DNA from: Nothophaeocryptopus gaeumannii
Lineage: Eukaryota > Ascomycota > Dothideomycetes > Mycosphaerellales > Mycosphaerellaceae
Assembly: GCA_031771865.1 (NCBI GenBank)
Contig: JASISA010000026.1
Span: 1-64,000, forward strand
DNA length: 64,000 bases
Direction: 5' to 3'
The position numbers and the translations under genes are program-made. The notes under the pieces were generated by a model that was given only the letters and a program-made list of their open reading frames with translations, had not been told where the DNA came from and did no database searches. Positions 52,594 to 63,811 of the stretch are shown piece by piece (positions within the stretch are counted from its first letter, which is position 1; every line of letters starts with the position of its first letter).

Positions 52594-54310
52594 TTATGGC
52601 GGTTCTCCGTCACCAAAGACGCTCGTTTCGTATTGCAGAGAACGACCGGAGTACTTGAGAGGCTCCCTGGACTTACCGCTCACTTCTTCATACCATCGGA
52701 CAGCACACCACTCGGTTCCGACGAAAATCTCATGCATCCATGTGGTGACCAGTTGCCAGAGCAGGTAGGCGAAACGCTCGCGAAAAGCCCTATAAGTTCA
52801 CACGGCGGTTTTTGCCCCAAATCCATTCGGGGCGCTTCAGGAATCCTTCCCGCCCTACTCAGACCAGGGCTCGTGACCCACATTGGTTCTTGAAGGCTCA
52901 GGCTGCCCGTCAGGCAAGTCTTGCATTGACGAGAGCAGTGATGCTGTGCATGTATATGAAGCTCGCTTGTTGCATAATCGACCAAGGCAGTAAAGAGAGC
53001 GAATAGCACGCATTCTTGTGACACCAAGGATCTGGATCAATGCAGTGTCGGATAGTCTGCGAAGCTCTAGAGCACGTATCCCGTGTTCCCGAAGAGATCG
53101 CCGGTGCCATGTTCCTTCAAATAAGCGAAACAGCAGATGCTTGATGTGGTCTCGTCGTGCGATGCTCATGCTTTTGGTCGGAAGGAGAGGCTCTGAGACC
53201 TCAAGAGCTTGGAACATGCTGGGTCGCACAGCACGAGGATCCAATCGAGCTCGACGACGGGCTCTCCGTGTCCCCTGCCCTATGCTGTCGTGGCGTTCGT
53301 TATTGCTCCTGCATGGAACAGCTTCGTCGAGGCGAATGTCGCAGTTCGGAGTTAGATGCGCCCTCCAGCACACATAGCGGAGCGTCAGCTGGAGAGCGCC
53401 GAGGACCACACCGAGGCCACATTATCCTTATGCAAGCTTGGAGGAGTTGTACGAACTACGGTATGTGTTTAATGATTGCGAGAGCGGGCAAGTGATGAGA
53501 GTGGTGTCACGAAAGTAGGGTTGTAGGATCCGGCCCTTGTGGATGGAGAACGACGGCCGCCGTGGCACGCTCTCTGGTCTGCTCAGCAGTGATGTTCCCC
53601 TCCGTCAGAGCGTGTCATGGTGATAGTCCCCCATATCATGCCAAGGCCAAGGCCAGGCTTCACGATGTAAAGAGCTCCAGTGATTCGCGTTTGTGTCGCT
53701 GAGTTGCATGGTATGTTGCACCTGCGATTGGCAAAGAGGCGGGTGTTGCGACTTCCAAATGGTGAAGACTGCGTGTAGCGGCGTGCGAAGGTACCATGAT
53801 GGTCCTTCATAGATAGACAGACAGAGCAGCGATGGGAATGAAACAGACCTAGTGTTTGGCCATAGGCATATCCCGACCTGAACAAACAGTATGAGATACC
53901 TAACGCATATCTTATTGTCGCAGGGAGAGGTGAAGCAGCAACAACAGCGCGAGCTGCGTGATTCGTTCGGACTGGACTCCGCCGTATGCTGGTCAGTGGA
54001 TCCTTCGGCCCAACATGGAGCGAATACGAGGAGAGATCGCGACTCCTCGTTCCATATCCATATATTCATACTGACAGCTTCACAGGTGTTGTGCATTGAA
54101 GTGTCCGACAACACCAGCCGCCCATCGATTATCTCCCGGACACCAACCGAAGCATAACGCGAAGAGCGCGCGCCCCGAGTCGCAGCGGTCGCATAGTGTA
54201 TCACCAGAAACGAAGGACGGCATCGAATTGAGCGTACTGAGCAAGTCTTCACGTGCATCTTCGAGAAGTGCGCACGGGAGCGCAAGTGAAGGAGAGGAAC
54301 ATTCACAATC
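52594..54310. other. Long intergenic stretch without a supported gene
   Basis: 1717 bp. Competing frames exist, such as 184 codons on minus (52855-53409, with RRSLREHGIRALELRRLSD) and a plus frame ending at 53495 (HEDPIELDDGLSVSPALCCR). Neither has a domain. The 282-codon minus frame at 53605-54453 overlaps the start of TAF10 and is rejected. Confidence 0.35.
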
Positions 54311-55174
54311 ATGGCGGGATCTGGCGACAGCAAGCCCGATCTGTCGGCCCCCGCGAGCGCACTTGCGACGAACTCGGATCCGACAGACACCAACCGACCT
54401 TCCTCCCCAACCTCCACCTCCACCTCGCAGCTGAACGCCCAAACTGCCTCCACTACCGCCGCACAACCTCAGCCTGGTGCCGACGATACCACACTCGACG
54501 CCAAGCAGGAGCGCGACCTCGACGCCGAAATCAATCCCCAAGACAGCATGAACAACACCTCCCAAACCATGGACGGCGTCACCGATGCGCCAACTGCCTC
54601 GCAGTCACAACCACCCTCACAACCACAAGCGCCTGCTGCACCAGAGACGAACGGGCTGAAAGATCTGCCGGCTGTCATTGAGCCACGGATACCGCAGAAG
54701 AAGGACACCAGCTTGCGCGAGTTCTTAGGCAAGATGGACGACTACGCACCCCTCATCCCCGACGCTGTCACAGACTACTACCTCACTCTCGCCGGTCTAC
54801 CTCCGCCTCCAGAGACCGACCGCAGACTGGCGCGCCTACTCGCGCTTGCAACTCAAAAGTTCATCGCCGACATAGCAAGCGATGCCTACCAATACAGCCG
54901 CATTCGCAGCACAAACACCACCTCCAACAACCCACTCACTGGTCTGGGTGGCGCGGCTGGTTTCTCTGCAAACATGCCAGCTGGAGGAGATGAAGGCGCA
55001 GGAAAGGGTAAGAAGGACGCAGGTAAATCTGCGCCGCTCGGTGGACCACGTCCAGGCTACGGCGGTGGCGGCGCGTCTGGCGGACAGGGCAGGACTGTCC
55101 TCACCATGGAAGATCTGGGCATGGCCGTTGGCGAGTATGGGGTCAACGTGAAGAGAGGAGAGTTTTATCGATAA
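54311..55174 (+). CDS. TAF10: TFIID/SAGA subunit Taf10
   Basis: 287 residues, single exon. After about 130 disordered residues rich in Thr, Ser, Pro and Gln comes the Taf10 histone-fold: LREFLGKMDDYAPLIPDAVT and DYYLTLAGLPPPP, then RRLARLLALATQKFIADIAS and DAYQYSRIR. The last helix is separated by a Gly-rich insert and reads LTMEDLGMAVGEYGVNVKRG ending EFYR, as in yeast and human Taf10. It pairs with Taf3/Taf8 in TFIID and Spt7 in SAGA for RNA polymerase II transcription. Confidence 0.96.
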   Translation: MAGSGDSKPDLSAPASALATNSDPTDTNRPSSPTSTSTSQLNAQTASTTAAQPQPGADDTTLDAKQERDLDAEINPQDSMNNTSQTMDGVTDAPTASQSQPPSQPQAPAAPETNGLKDLPAVIEPRIPQKKDTSLREFLGKMDDYAPLIPDAVTDYYLTLAGLPPPPETDRRLARLLALATQKFIADIASDAYQYSRIRSTNTTSNNPLTGLGGAAGFSANMPAGGDEGAGKGKKDAGKSAPLGGPRPGYGGGGASGGQGRTVLTMEDLGMAVGEYGVNVKRGEFYR

Positions 55175-55687
55175 AGAGCTGCTTATGAGACAAGACATGG
55201 CATTTTGAAGGATTATTGGGTAGAATTGCATGTCACGACAGGGCGTAACGAAAAGGATACTTCTCGGCCGGCGAGCCTCGAGAACAAGCATTGGCCTGAG
55301 ATTTGAGATTCTCTGCAGACACGAATGACACCACTAGCAGAAGAAGAGGCCACGAATGTAACAGTACGATATCTTCGAATGGACCATGGTGGACACCCAC
55401 TCGGTGCTACCGGTGTTGCTGGTTTTCCCAGCTTTTTTACCATGTGCGACATAGAGTCGTCCTGTGTTACTTGAAAGATCGCCACGCTGCAGCGTAGTGG
55501 AGCTCGCCCGGCTCCGCAAAGCGATGGAAATATGTATGAGACTGACGAGGTCATCAAGATACCACAGTGCAAATACTCGCCAGCATCTACACCCCCAACT
55601 TGATCACTGCGCAGCAAAGACCTGCATCATCTCATCGACTCCTCACTACGGCAATCATCTTCACCCTGGGTAGGCGCCAATATCGAG
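55175..55687. other. Intergenic
   Basis: 513 bp between TAF10 and the small coiled-coil gene; promoter of the latter. Short frames on both strands, none supported. Confidence 0.4.
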
Positions 55688-56032
55688 ATGGCGTGAGTCT
55701 GCCATCCCGTGTTCACATCAACCGGTATCTATCTAATTCCTCTTTGAAGCTCTCGTCCACCTCCAGGGGCCGCCAAACCGACATCAGTATTGGGATCGAA
55801 AGCAGTCCATGCCGCTTCGTCCAAATCATTCCCGAACTTCGAATCAACCCCGCCACCTTCGAGTTTCACTGGTGCAAAAACCACGCCGCTTCAAGACTAC
55901 CAACTACAACTCATGCTGCTTGAGCAACAAAACAAGAAGAGGCTGATGATAGCACGGATGCAAGTAGAAGAGGAACGCCGCAGGCAAAAGCAGTTGACAC
56001 TTGAGAAGCGCAGAAGTGGACCGAAGCTTTGA
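55688..56032 (+). CDS. Small coiled-coil protein with a 5-nt first coding exon
   Basis: Exons 55688-55692 (ATGGC) and 55750-56032 (57-nt intron, GTGAGT donor, CTAAT branch, TTTGAAG acceptor) total 288 nt, 95 residues. The splice gives MASRPPPGAAKPTS. Without it the second exon has no ATG at its start and is closed upstream by TGA at 55745. The C-terminal part TPLQDYQLQLMLLEQQNKKR and a basic helix match the motif of the gene at 52034. Function unknown. An alternative downstream Met start cannot be ruled out. Confidence 0.65.
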
Positions 56033-56645
56033 AACCCGATGAAGTGAAGTAGGAGGAGTGTTGGTATAGCATGCTATTGCCAGTGCTGTTGGTCGATGCC
56101 CACGTGTCTCAGGCTTCCAACATACAGGCTGTGCAGGGTATCTTGTCTTTTGACTCAAGCTTCGCAAGAGCGTCCATGTGCGAAGCTTAACTCTAAAGCG
56201 ACGTTCTTCCTTCTCTTCTCTTTGCGGTAGCGAATGCGATCATACATGCTGCTGAGAAGATGCTCGCATAGCCTCACCGCTCTACAGATCTTCAGGAGTA
56301 GACCACTGCGCAGAGTTGATGATCGCACTGACTCGATGACAGACAGACGATATTCATCACCGAGGGGTAGATGGGTCAACTGCTGTCGCTTGCCCGGAGG
56401 ATTGACCGCTCATGCACCTGGGATCAGCGACACCTCCATGCGGGGAAGCACATGGGCATAACGAGGTTACCACACGTTCGGATAGCCGAAGATGCGGAGC
56501 AGTCGAACTTCACATAGGTTGAGATAACAGTGGCGTAGGTACATACACTTAATCTGCTGTAGACTCTTTTTCCTCTGTCAATCTGCATCGAGCTGTCACT
56601 AAAGCCCCCTTACCGATAGGCTCATTGCAGCTACTACTGGCCAAG
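56033..56645. other. Intergenic, sugar porter promoter
   Basis: 613 bp upstream of the eight-exon sugar porter. No gene seen; short frames only. Confidence 0.4.
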
Positions 56646-58652
56646 ATGATCGGCTTTGGGAAGGCAGTCGTGAATACTTACAACCTCCTGGTTGTCATCT
56701 TTGTTGCTCTTGGTACACTTGCGACTGCTTACGGACTTGCGATTATCGGGTCGACGGTTGGACAGCCATCCTGTAAGTCTCCCTCCTCATCCACCACTTA
56801 CCTCCCTTACTTACCTTCGTCATAGTCTACACATACTTCGACCTCGCCACTGCCGGTCAGCCCGGCTACGACTACACAACCAATGTGATCGGCGGTTTTG
56901 GCGGTCTCAATGCGGCTGGTAGCGTAATGGGCTGTATTTTCACTGCTTGGAGTGCTGATGCCATCGGGCGGAAGAGAACCATTCAGATTGGTTGTGCCAT
57001 ACTAATTATTGGCGGCGCAATATGTGCGGGCAGTGTCAGCATCGGAATGTTCTTTGGTGGGAGGGTTGTCGCTGGGATTGGAGCGGGTATTTTGGCTGTC
57101 ACGGTGAGCACCTACCAAGAGAGGAAAATGTCTGAAGTATGAAGAAGCTAATGTGGATTGTAGGTGCCAATGTACCAAGGCGAGATCGCCACAGCAGAGC
57201 TTCGAGGAGCGATGATGGCTGTCACGGGCATCATGTATGCGTTCGGATATACCTGGGCCGGCTGGATGGTAAGTCTGCTTTCGCAATCCCTCTCCCAATA
57301 CAGTAAATAATGTCAGCCTAGGGCTACGCTTGTTACTTCTTCCCGCAAGACTCGCCCAACGCCAACTTCGCCTGGCGCTTTCCACTGTCTCTGCAGGTCA
57401 TACCACCACTCATGGTTCTTGCAGGTAGCCGATTCATTCCATACTCGCCGAGATGGTGCGCAACTCCCTTTCTCCATGTCTGGGATTGAGAGCTGACTGA
57501 TATGATCTGCAGGCTTCTCAGCAAAGACCGCCGCGAAGAGGCTTTCGATATCATCAAGCGTCTGCATGCTACTCCAGGAGACCCGGAGCATATCGCGGCA
57601 AGGCAAGAATTCTACTTGATGGAGAAGCAGTTCCAGCTTGACAAGACATTCACTTTTCGACCTTTTGAAATCTTGCGAACCAAGCCGAACCGGAAACGGG
57701 CTTTCATGGCCGCACTTATGATGTGGGGTGATCAATTTCTAGGTATCTACGTGATGGTAAGAGCCTTCCTTCCCAATCACCGACATTGCGGGCTACTGAT
57801 ATAGTACAGACCAACTACGGCGTCCTCATCTACGCCTCTCTCGGCCTCACAGGCTCCATCCCCCTCCTCCTAAACGCCTGCTGGACAACGTTCACCATCG
57901 TCGGCAATTTCTGGACAGCCTTCTACATTGACAAACTCGGCCGCCGCACATTCATGCTCATCGGCTCAATTGGCTGCACCGTTTCCTTAATCTTCCTCGC
58001 CGCCATGACCGCCTCTTTTCTCGGAACAAACAACACAGCCGGTCTCAACGCAGCCGTCTTCTTCATCTGGTTCTACATCTTCTGGTGGTGTTTTTTCGTC
58101 GATGCGACGCAGTATGTGTATGTCAGTGAGATCTGGCCGAATCATCTGCGATCTCAGGGTACGGCGTGGGGAATTGCGTTCTTTTACATAGCCTGTGAGG
58201 TTACGCTTGTCGGGGCACCCGTGGCGTTGAATAAGATTGGGTGGAAGTTTTATTTGGTGTTGATTATTCCGAGTGCGGTTTATATCACGCTGATGTACTT
58301 TTTGTTTCCGGTGAGTGGACAGACAGAAGGAGTTTGTTAAGATGAGTTGAGCTGATAATGTGATAGGAAACGAAAGGACGGACTTTGGAGGAGATTGGAG
58401 CGCTGTTTGGGGACGAGGCACATGTTGCTTCGCATTGGTATGATCTGAGTGCTGAAGAGAAGGAGAAGGTTGCGAGAGAGGCGATGAAGTTGACGGAAGA
58501 TGGACGTCTCCCTGATGAGGTGAGTCTATCATGTCGAAATGCTTGAGATACTGCTGCTGACCATCAAGCCACCCGTACCGACCGTGGAAGGCGAGAAATC
58601 CGATATCGTCTCACACGCCGAGGACGTCGCTCATCAAAAGTCCGTCTCCTAA
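56646..58652 (+). CDS. MFS sugar porter
   Basis: Eight exons: 56646-56772, 56826-57103, 57164-57268, 57322-57455, 57513-57756, 57810-58310, 58367-58519, 58569-58652; 1626 nt, 541 residues; introns 49-60 nt. Family signatures are complete: WSADAIGRKRT in loop 2-3, GGRVVAGIGAGI, PMYQGEIATAELRG after helix 4, YIDKLGRRTFML, and PETKGRTLEEIG after helix 12, formed across intron 6. Twelve membrane segments. It should import a hexose, disaccharide or related sugar by proton symport; the substrate is not readable. The C-terminal tail is acidic and cytosolic. Confidence 0.95.
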
Positions 58653-58840
58653 TAGCGAATTGATGGCGTACTACATGAATCGCTTCGTGTCCCACGGACG
58701 TCTTCGATACTGCCGAACGAGGGTCTCACGTTGTTTCCCAGCTTTCCTCCCAGCTCCTTCTGCTTCGCTCCATCGATCTGGCTCTAAGCCACATACGGAT
58801 ACCTGTCCAGGCGGAAGGAGGAATGCAAACGGGCTGCAGG

Positions 58841-58930
58841 TCTTCTCGTCCCTCCTTCCTCCCTTGACTGTTTTGCCTTTCTTTCCTCTCGTTTCGCCTT
58901 TTTCTCTCCTTTCCTCTGCCTGCTTTCGCA
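58841..58930 (+). promoter_or_regulatory. CT-rich tract upstream of 59105 gene
   Basis: About 90 bases are almost entirely C and T on the plus strand, about 175 bp upstream of the next gene. Such tracts are common in fungal core promoters just before the transcription start. Confidence 0.45.
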
Positions 58931-59104
58931 CGTTCTCCCCCACAACGCCCTTGAGAAAGTCTGCTTCGACTCTGTTCGCCCTTTTCTGCGTACCCGCAAA
59001 TCCATCAAGAGTCTTGACCTACACAACTTTCTCAGGCGAACGTTCACCCCCGATTCAGCTCGCATCTTCTTCCGCTCTGCCGTCGAATCTCCGATAGTTC
59101 CACA

Positions 59105-59645
59105 ATGTCTCCTTCCAACTTCGTGTTCAGTGAACGTCGCTACTTCTTTCGCACCTTCTACAAGTGATCCTCCCGTCTTGTTGCCGAACCTTAGAACTAC
59201 GTAATCCTTGGCTGTCTTCTCAGCACTTCCCTCCCTCGCTCTACTCTATCCTGCACTTCCACACGTAATTGGACCAGCACCAACCTCAGGAGGGGTGAAG
59301 ATTTCATCCAAGTCGTGTACAAGCTGCCTGCCGAAGCCGAGATTGTGTCCCAAGTCGAGCTCGGCTCAAAAGGAGCAGTCGACTGTACCTGGAACAGGAT
59401 TAGTTTCTGCCAGCGAGTGGCCAGCTATCTGAGCTCGTAAGCAACTACCCACACTCGAGCTTGGTGTTGCCTGAGTCACCGGAGGTTTGTCCTCACCTCG
59501 TGCTTCGGTCCTACAAATTTCTTGCACAAACCCGTCCTCTCTGACCTGCCTTCGTACGCTAACGCTTTGCAGAGAGATAGTCGACAGTCTCTACGCCATC
59601 CCCCAGAAAGCTGCCGATAGCCTGTTGGTGCACTACAGCCAATAA
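59105..59645 (+). CDS. Unrecognised three-exon small protein
   Basis: Exons 59105-59163, 59290-59436 and 59573-59645 total 279 nt, 92 residues. Intron 2 has a perfect CTAAC branch before TTTGCAG. Joins give FFRTFYKRGEDFIQVV and ASYLSSEIVDSLYAIP. Between them lies YKLPAEAEIVSQVELGSKGA and a Trp/Cys-containing segment (VDCTWNRISFCQRVA). The product is compact, slightly acidic and has no signal peptide. I know no family. No open frame longer than 60 codons shows it, so annotation could miss it. Confidence 0.6.
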
Positions 59646-59667
59646 AATTTGATGCTCCTAACCTTTC

Positions 59668-60591
59668 GTGCATCAGCCACTCGAAGGCGACGAACTCCCA
59701 CGTCCAGCAAAGGCAGATATGTATGCTTCATCCCGGATTCCTCGTCCGCTCACGAGCCAATGCCCAAATGCGCGTTTCGGCGCTCGAGACAATCAAAGCG
59801 GACCACATCGAGGCCGTCAGGCATCAGCGCAAGTCGATCCCAAGGAAATCGATCTGAAGGACGAACGCCTTGCGAGACCTCTCGCCGAACGACTCCGCAG
59901 CCATTATGAACCAATGTATATCCCCATCATCGCACCCCATGGCCTCGGTTGCAAGCAAAATCGAAGGTTCCGGCTTTCTTCTGTCTGCAATACTGTCATA
60001 CTCTTGTACACGATGTTGCCGAAAGATGCCGACCTGTCTTCATCCCAGTTGTGTTGGAACATACACAAGTCTGCCCAGGCAAGCGTCGCTAATGCATGGT
60101 ACGAAGAGGACGCAATGCCGATGATGGAAGCTCGTCGATACTTCGTTAGGTGCTCTCAATCAGGACATGACCCGGAAACCCACCTCGAAGACTTTGTTAG
60201 AGACCACACGATCCTCTGCGACTGGATCGAAGACACGTACAAGAAATTCAACATGAGCTCTCGTCGCTCTGACAAACTCTTGCCAACCATGAGGGCCGTG
60301 ACGATGGTTTATTGGCCAGGCAACTCGAATTCCGAAGAAGAAAGAGCAGCGCTGGTATTCACCGGAGATAACTCAAAATTAAAAGGTGGCCCATCGGGCG
60401 TGCAGGATGTTCTCGAGAGGCGCCTGCCAGGATACGTCAGCAACGACAAAATCGTCTACGTCTCGCTGGAGACAGCAGTGAAGTTCCTTGCTGCGTTTGA
60501 CAGGCGGGAGGTGAGCAATGACCTCGCCTTGCGTACTCGAAACGAGGCGTGCGCGCGGAGCCTCTGGCATGAACGGACTGTCGGGGCATGA
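59668..60591 (+). CDS. Hypothetical protein, 307 residues
   Basis: Single frame. Residues about 1-75 look disordered. The rest appears folded: EIDLKDERLARPLAERLRSH, YEPMYIPIIAPHGLG, then acidic-helical EDFVRDHTILCDWIEDTYKK, a strand MRAVTMVYWPGNSN, and NDKIVYVSLETAVKFLAAFD. No known domain. It begins 22 bp after the stop of the previous gene on the same strand; a longer transcript or a different N-terminal exon is possible. Probably lineage-specific. Confidence 0.6.
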   Translation: MHQPLEGDELPRPAKADMYASSRIPRPLTSQCPNARFGARDNQSGPHRGRQASAQVDPKEIDLKDERLARPLAERLRSHYEPMYIPIIAPHGLGCKQNRRFRLSSVCNTVILLYTMLPKDADLSSSQLCWNIHKSAQASVANAWYEEDAMPMMEARRYFVRCSQSGHDPETHLEDFVRDHTILCDWIEDTYKKFNMSSRRSDKLLPTMRAVTMVYWPGNSNSEEERAALVFTGDNSKLKGGPSGVQDVLERRLPGYVSNDKIVYVSLETAVKFLAAFDRREVSNDLALRTRNEACARSLWHERTVGA

Positions 60592-61808
60592 GAGGACGTG
60601 TTACAGCCGGTGATTGAAATGACATACTGTCACAGTCCTTTTGGGCTGGACGATGGCACATTGGAGATGGCCTCTCGAAGGATGCACATGCCGAAGGGGA
60701 ACCGTGCGTTCATTTTGCGACTCGAAACACCGATCTAGTCATACTTCTCGCCTATGCCGAGTAGTGACGATGAAGAACACTATCGCAGTATCACTCCTGC
60801 GACAGAATTAATGTTCGCAACGCGAACTTGAGGATTGACATGGGCAAGAGACGGTTAGGCAATTTGCGCCAAGCTGCAGTGCTTGGAGGTTGTTGAAGCG
60901 CCGTTCATCGGCGAACTTCATGCAGAAGGGTGACGATTCGGACCTGGCAGAGCTCGTATCTGGTCAGCCCGGAGAAGACAGACCTATGATCTGGGCGCTA
61001 GACTGTGCTGTCATCGTGCAACGCACGTGTAATGTCGCCCTTCAATTTTAAGCTGCCCATGGAGGTCACCAGTAGCGTGCGCTAGGGTATCATCAGACTA
61101 TGAAAGAAATGGGAGGGCAGCAAGGAGTTTATAGTCATCTGAAACATAAAGGTCTTGAAATTCAACAGGAGCTCCAAAGCGACACACCATTTGACGAATT
61201 ATGAACGTCAAGTACAAGCCCGCTTTGTTCTGTCAGAAGACGCAGTGTAAGCTGACTTGAACGGGATAGCAAAGATCGTCTACCGTGTTTTGGCAACTTC
61301 CATAACTCTCCGAACCAAGCCGGATAACATTCTGAGTGGAAATCTCTGAAAGCAGATTATGCCTCTGAGACTAACGTTCGTCAAAGAAAAGGAACGAGGT
61401 ATCGGTTTTGGCTGAACCCTCACTCGTTGCTGATCCTTTTCCTTGCCATTGATCTCTTTTGCTCGTCGCTGGTCTCTTTTCCTCTTCGTTGATCTCTTTT
61501 GCCAGCCGGGCAATAATCTTACTGGGTGTCCAGTACACCTTACTTCAGAGGTTCTCGGCTGGGCTCTCTTCTCGCATATATGTTCAGGATTGGCACGACC
61601 CATTCTTCAAAGTGGCAGTAATTGTCGCTGACACGAACAGGTTGTCAATGCGGTTCGATCCTTTGGTCAGGATTTTGAAGTTTGTATCTCCTCGAGTATC
61701 TTGTAAAGAGAAGATGACAAGAGTCAGTCCTGGTGCAGGCCCTATCACAGACAAATCGCTCGTGGTTGTTCTCTTTCCCCTGGGACGTCCAGTGCAGTGG
61801 TTCTCCAT
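60592..61808. other. Long stretch without a settled gene
   Basis: 1217 bp. A plus frame ending at 61812 (VAVIVADTNRLSMRFDPLVR) reads like coding sequence but has no clear start. Positions 61447-61505 contain three near-copies of ttgatctcttttgcc-like words. The rest shows nothing. Confidence 0.35.
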
Positions 61809-62307
61809 ATGATTTCGAAGCTTCTTTGCGCATTGTCGTCAGCCATCTTGTTGAGAACTGGCATCAGACAGTCTTCGAACTTGGCAAGTAGTATCTTAGA
61901 CAGATCGCTCGTGGTTAATTTAATCGAAGCAGTTCTCAGTCTGCAGGACATGAAACGCAAGAACAAACATTGGTATAACCTCGGACGAGAGTACAACCAT
62001 GCAGAATTCCTTGTGCGTATGATGGTAAACACTGGGCTGCGCTTCGAAATTTGGTCTGTCGATGGAAACATCCGAAGCCGAAGTCACGAAGAGAGTGAGT
62101 TCATTGACTGTGACGAATGATGGAGCTTCGTGCTAATTGAAATGAGTCGCCGTACAGTGGGTGAACCCGGACGCCGAGATGGTGAAGACGCCAGACCTCG
62201 GCTGGAAAGAATCGATAAAACGCATTCACGAAGCGGCGTCCCCAAGCCCGAGTGAATTGACAGCGTTCGAAATCGTACACGAGCTCCCAAACTTGGCGGC
62301 TGGATGA
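61809..62307 (+). CDS. Candidate gene or relic (uncertain)
   Basis: From ATG 61809 the frame gives ILDRSLVVNLIEAVLSLQDM and KRKNKHWYNLGREYNHAEFL. After an apparent intron ending at TACAG (62156), another frame gives WVNPDAEMVKTPDLGWKESI and a coherent end at 62307. The obvious donor at 62095 puts the two out of phase; a GTAAAC donor at about 62024 would join them in phase. Family unknown. It may be decayed. Confidence 0.3.
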
Positions 62308-62758
62308 AGCCAGAACACGGTATGCTACTCATCTCCCTGGATGCTGTCGTGGAGGTATGCTGGTCAAGCTGTGATGCGAGCGTGTTGCCATGTTGCTGCT
62401 GCGCGGTCACGGCGAAGGTCGCTGCGAGACAGGCGCCGCGCAGTGCCGGTCAGTCGGCAGTCGACGTGACGACGTGGATGGCAGTCCGCTGTTGGACTTG
62501 GACGTGGCATGTCGCCCAAAGGATGGCGGCGCGAATATGTTGATGATGGAAAGGTGATGTCAAGAGAAGGATGATGAAGCTCGAAGGTGAACAAGCCAAG
62601 ACCTTGTCGAGCCGTCACTGTCTCACCTGAAGCTTTTCGGCACTCGGGCTTCTTCGTGATCCCTGCGGTGTACCTTCCAATCGAGACATCTCAGATCTGT
62701 ACAAGGTAGCAGTGTAATCGTACTTTCTGTCAATGTGCACTCAAACCCATCCTTGGAC

Positions 62759-63016
62759 ATGCCGAATCCTCTTCTCCAGACTCTCTCCGCATCTGTCGCC
62801 ACAGTCGTCGTCGTCGCCCTCAAATGCCTCGAATGGCTGGGGTCCAAGCTCCCGAACTCAAAGCGCGATAGGCTTGCAGCAGGGTTCGTCCCGCAGCACC
62901 AGCGACCAGGGTCTCTTGTTTGCGCCGCATTCTGGTTTGACAGCGGCCACCCGCAGCACGTTTCGACCTCCTCGCACAACCATTTGCTTCCTTCTTCTCC
63001 TTCCGTATGGAGATGA
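62759..63016 (+). CDS. Candidate small membrane protein
   Basis: 85 codons from ATG 62759: MPNPLLQTLSASVATVVVVA is a hydrophobic helix, followed by CLEWLGSKLPNSKRDRLAAG, a basic stretch, and a Ser/His-rich end. It could be a single-pass membrane protein. A minus-strand frame (62858-63292) overlaps. No family recognised. Confidence 0.35.
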   Translation: MPNPLLQTLSASVATVVVVALKCLEWLGSKLPNSKRDRLAAGFVPQHQRPGSLVCAAFWFDSGHPQHVSTSSHNHLLPSSPSVWR

Positions 63017-63811
63017 CGATGACGATGACACACTGCCCGACGTTGCACGCCGGGTTGATGTGGACGATGGATGAAACGACGGACAGGAAGGAGCAAGTGA
63101 AGTGGTTGGGCGGATGCGGCGATTAGAGAAAGTGTAAAATGAAGGACTGTCTGTCAAGCCGGCGCTGGTGCTATCGCAATCGTTGCCGAACGCTCCAACT
63201 AGTTCTACGGGTATGCAGGTCGTGCAGGAATCGATGGGCGACACTCGAACATTGGGATCCGGATAGCTAGCGCCGTGCGGCGTTGGTGACATCCTTCTGC
63301 CATTGTTATGTTTCTGTTCCTATTCCTCTTTCTTCTGTTCAAGTCTTGCTCCTTCCTGTTTGCTGCATTGCTGCTTCTGCCTTACGGGTGGCAACTCCGT
63401 TCGTTCTGGCTGGAGGCAAGGGCGCACGCTTGGGATAGACAAAACAACAAACGCCTAATACGAGACGAGACTCTGCAGTGCACATCTCGAGGAGCTGTTG
63501 GGGATCCGATCTCACGGTTCAGGACCTAATCATCATTTCACACGCGACACAAGCATCAACACAGACCGACCAGCTGCTTCCTCGTCTTTGGTCAACACTG
63601 CCGAACGAGCTTGCCAAGTGCCTTTCCAGACTCGGCAGAAGCTGCTCCGTTCTTGCTGCAAACGAAGTACCAGCAAGGACCACCAACAACAACGTCTTGG
63701 ATATCTTCAACTCAGGAAACCGCCTCAACCCATCCACCAGCTGGCGCTGCGCCTCCTCCACACCCATCACTCGACCATCACTACTGGCGTGTCTCGTCAA
63801 AGCCAGCCAAC
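63017..63811. other. Intergenic, GH72 promoter
   Basis: 795 bp upstream of the GH72 start. It includes a T/C-rich hydrophobic frame (63308-63529) that I regard as chance from a CT-rich promoter tract. Nothing else supported. Confidence 0.4.

Noticed and set aside
53605..54453. 282-codon minus-strand frame
   Set aside because: Runs across the promoter and start of TAF10 in antisense and shows no domain or sensible N-terminus.
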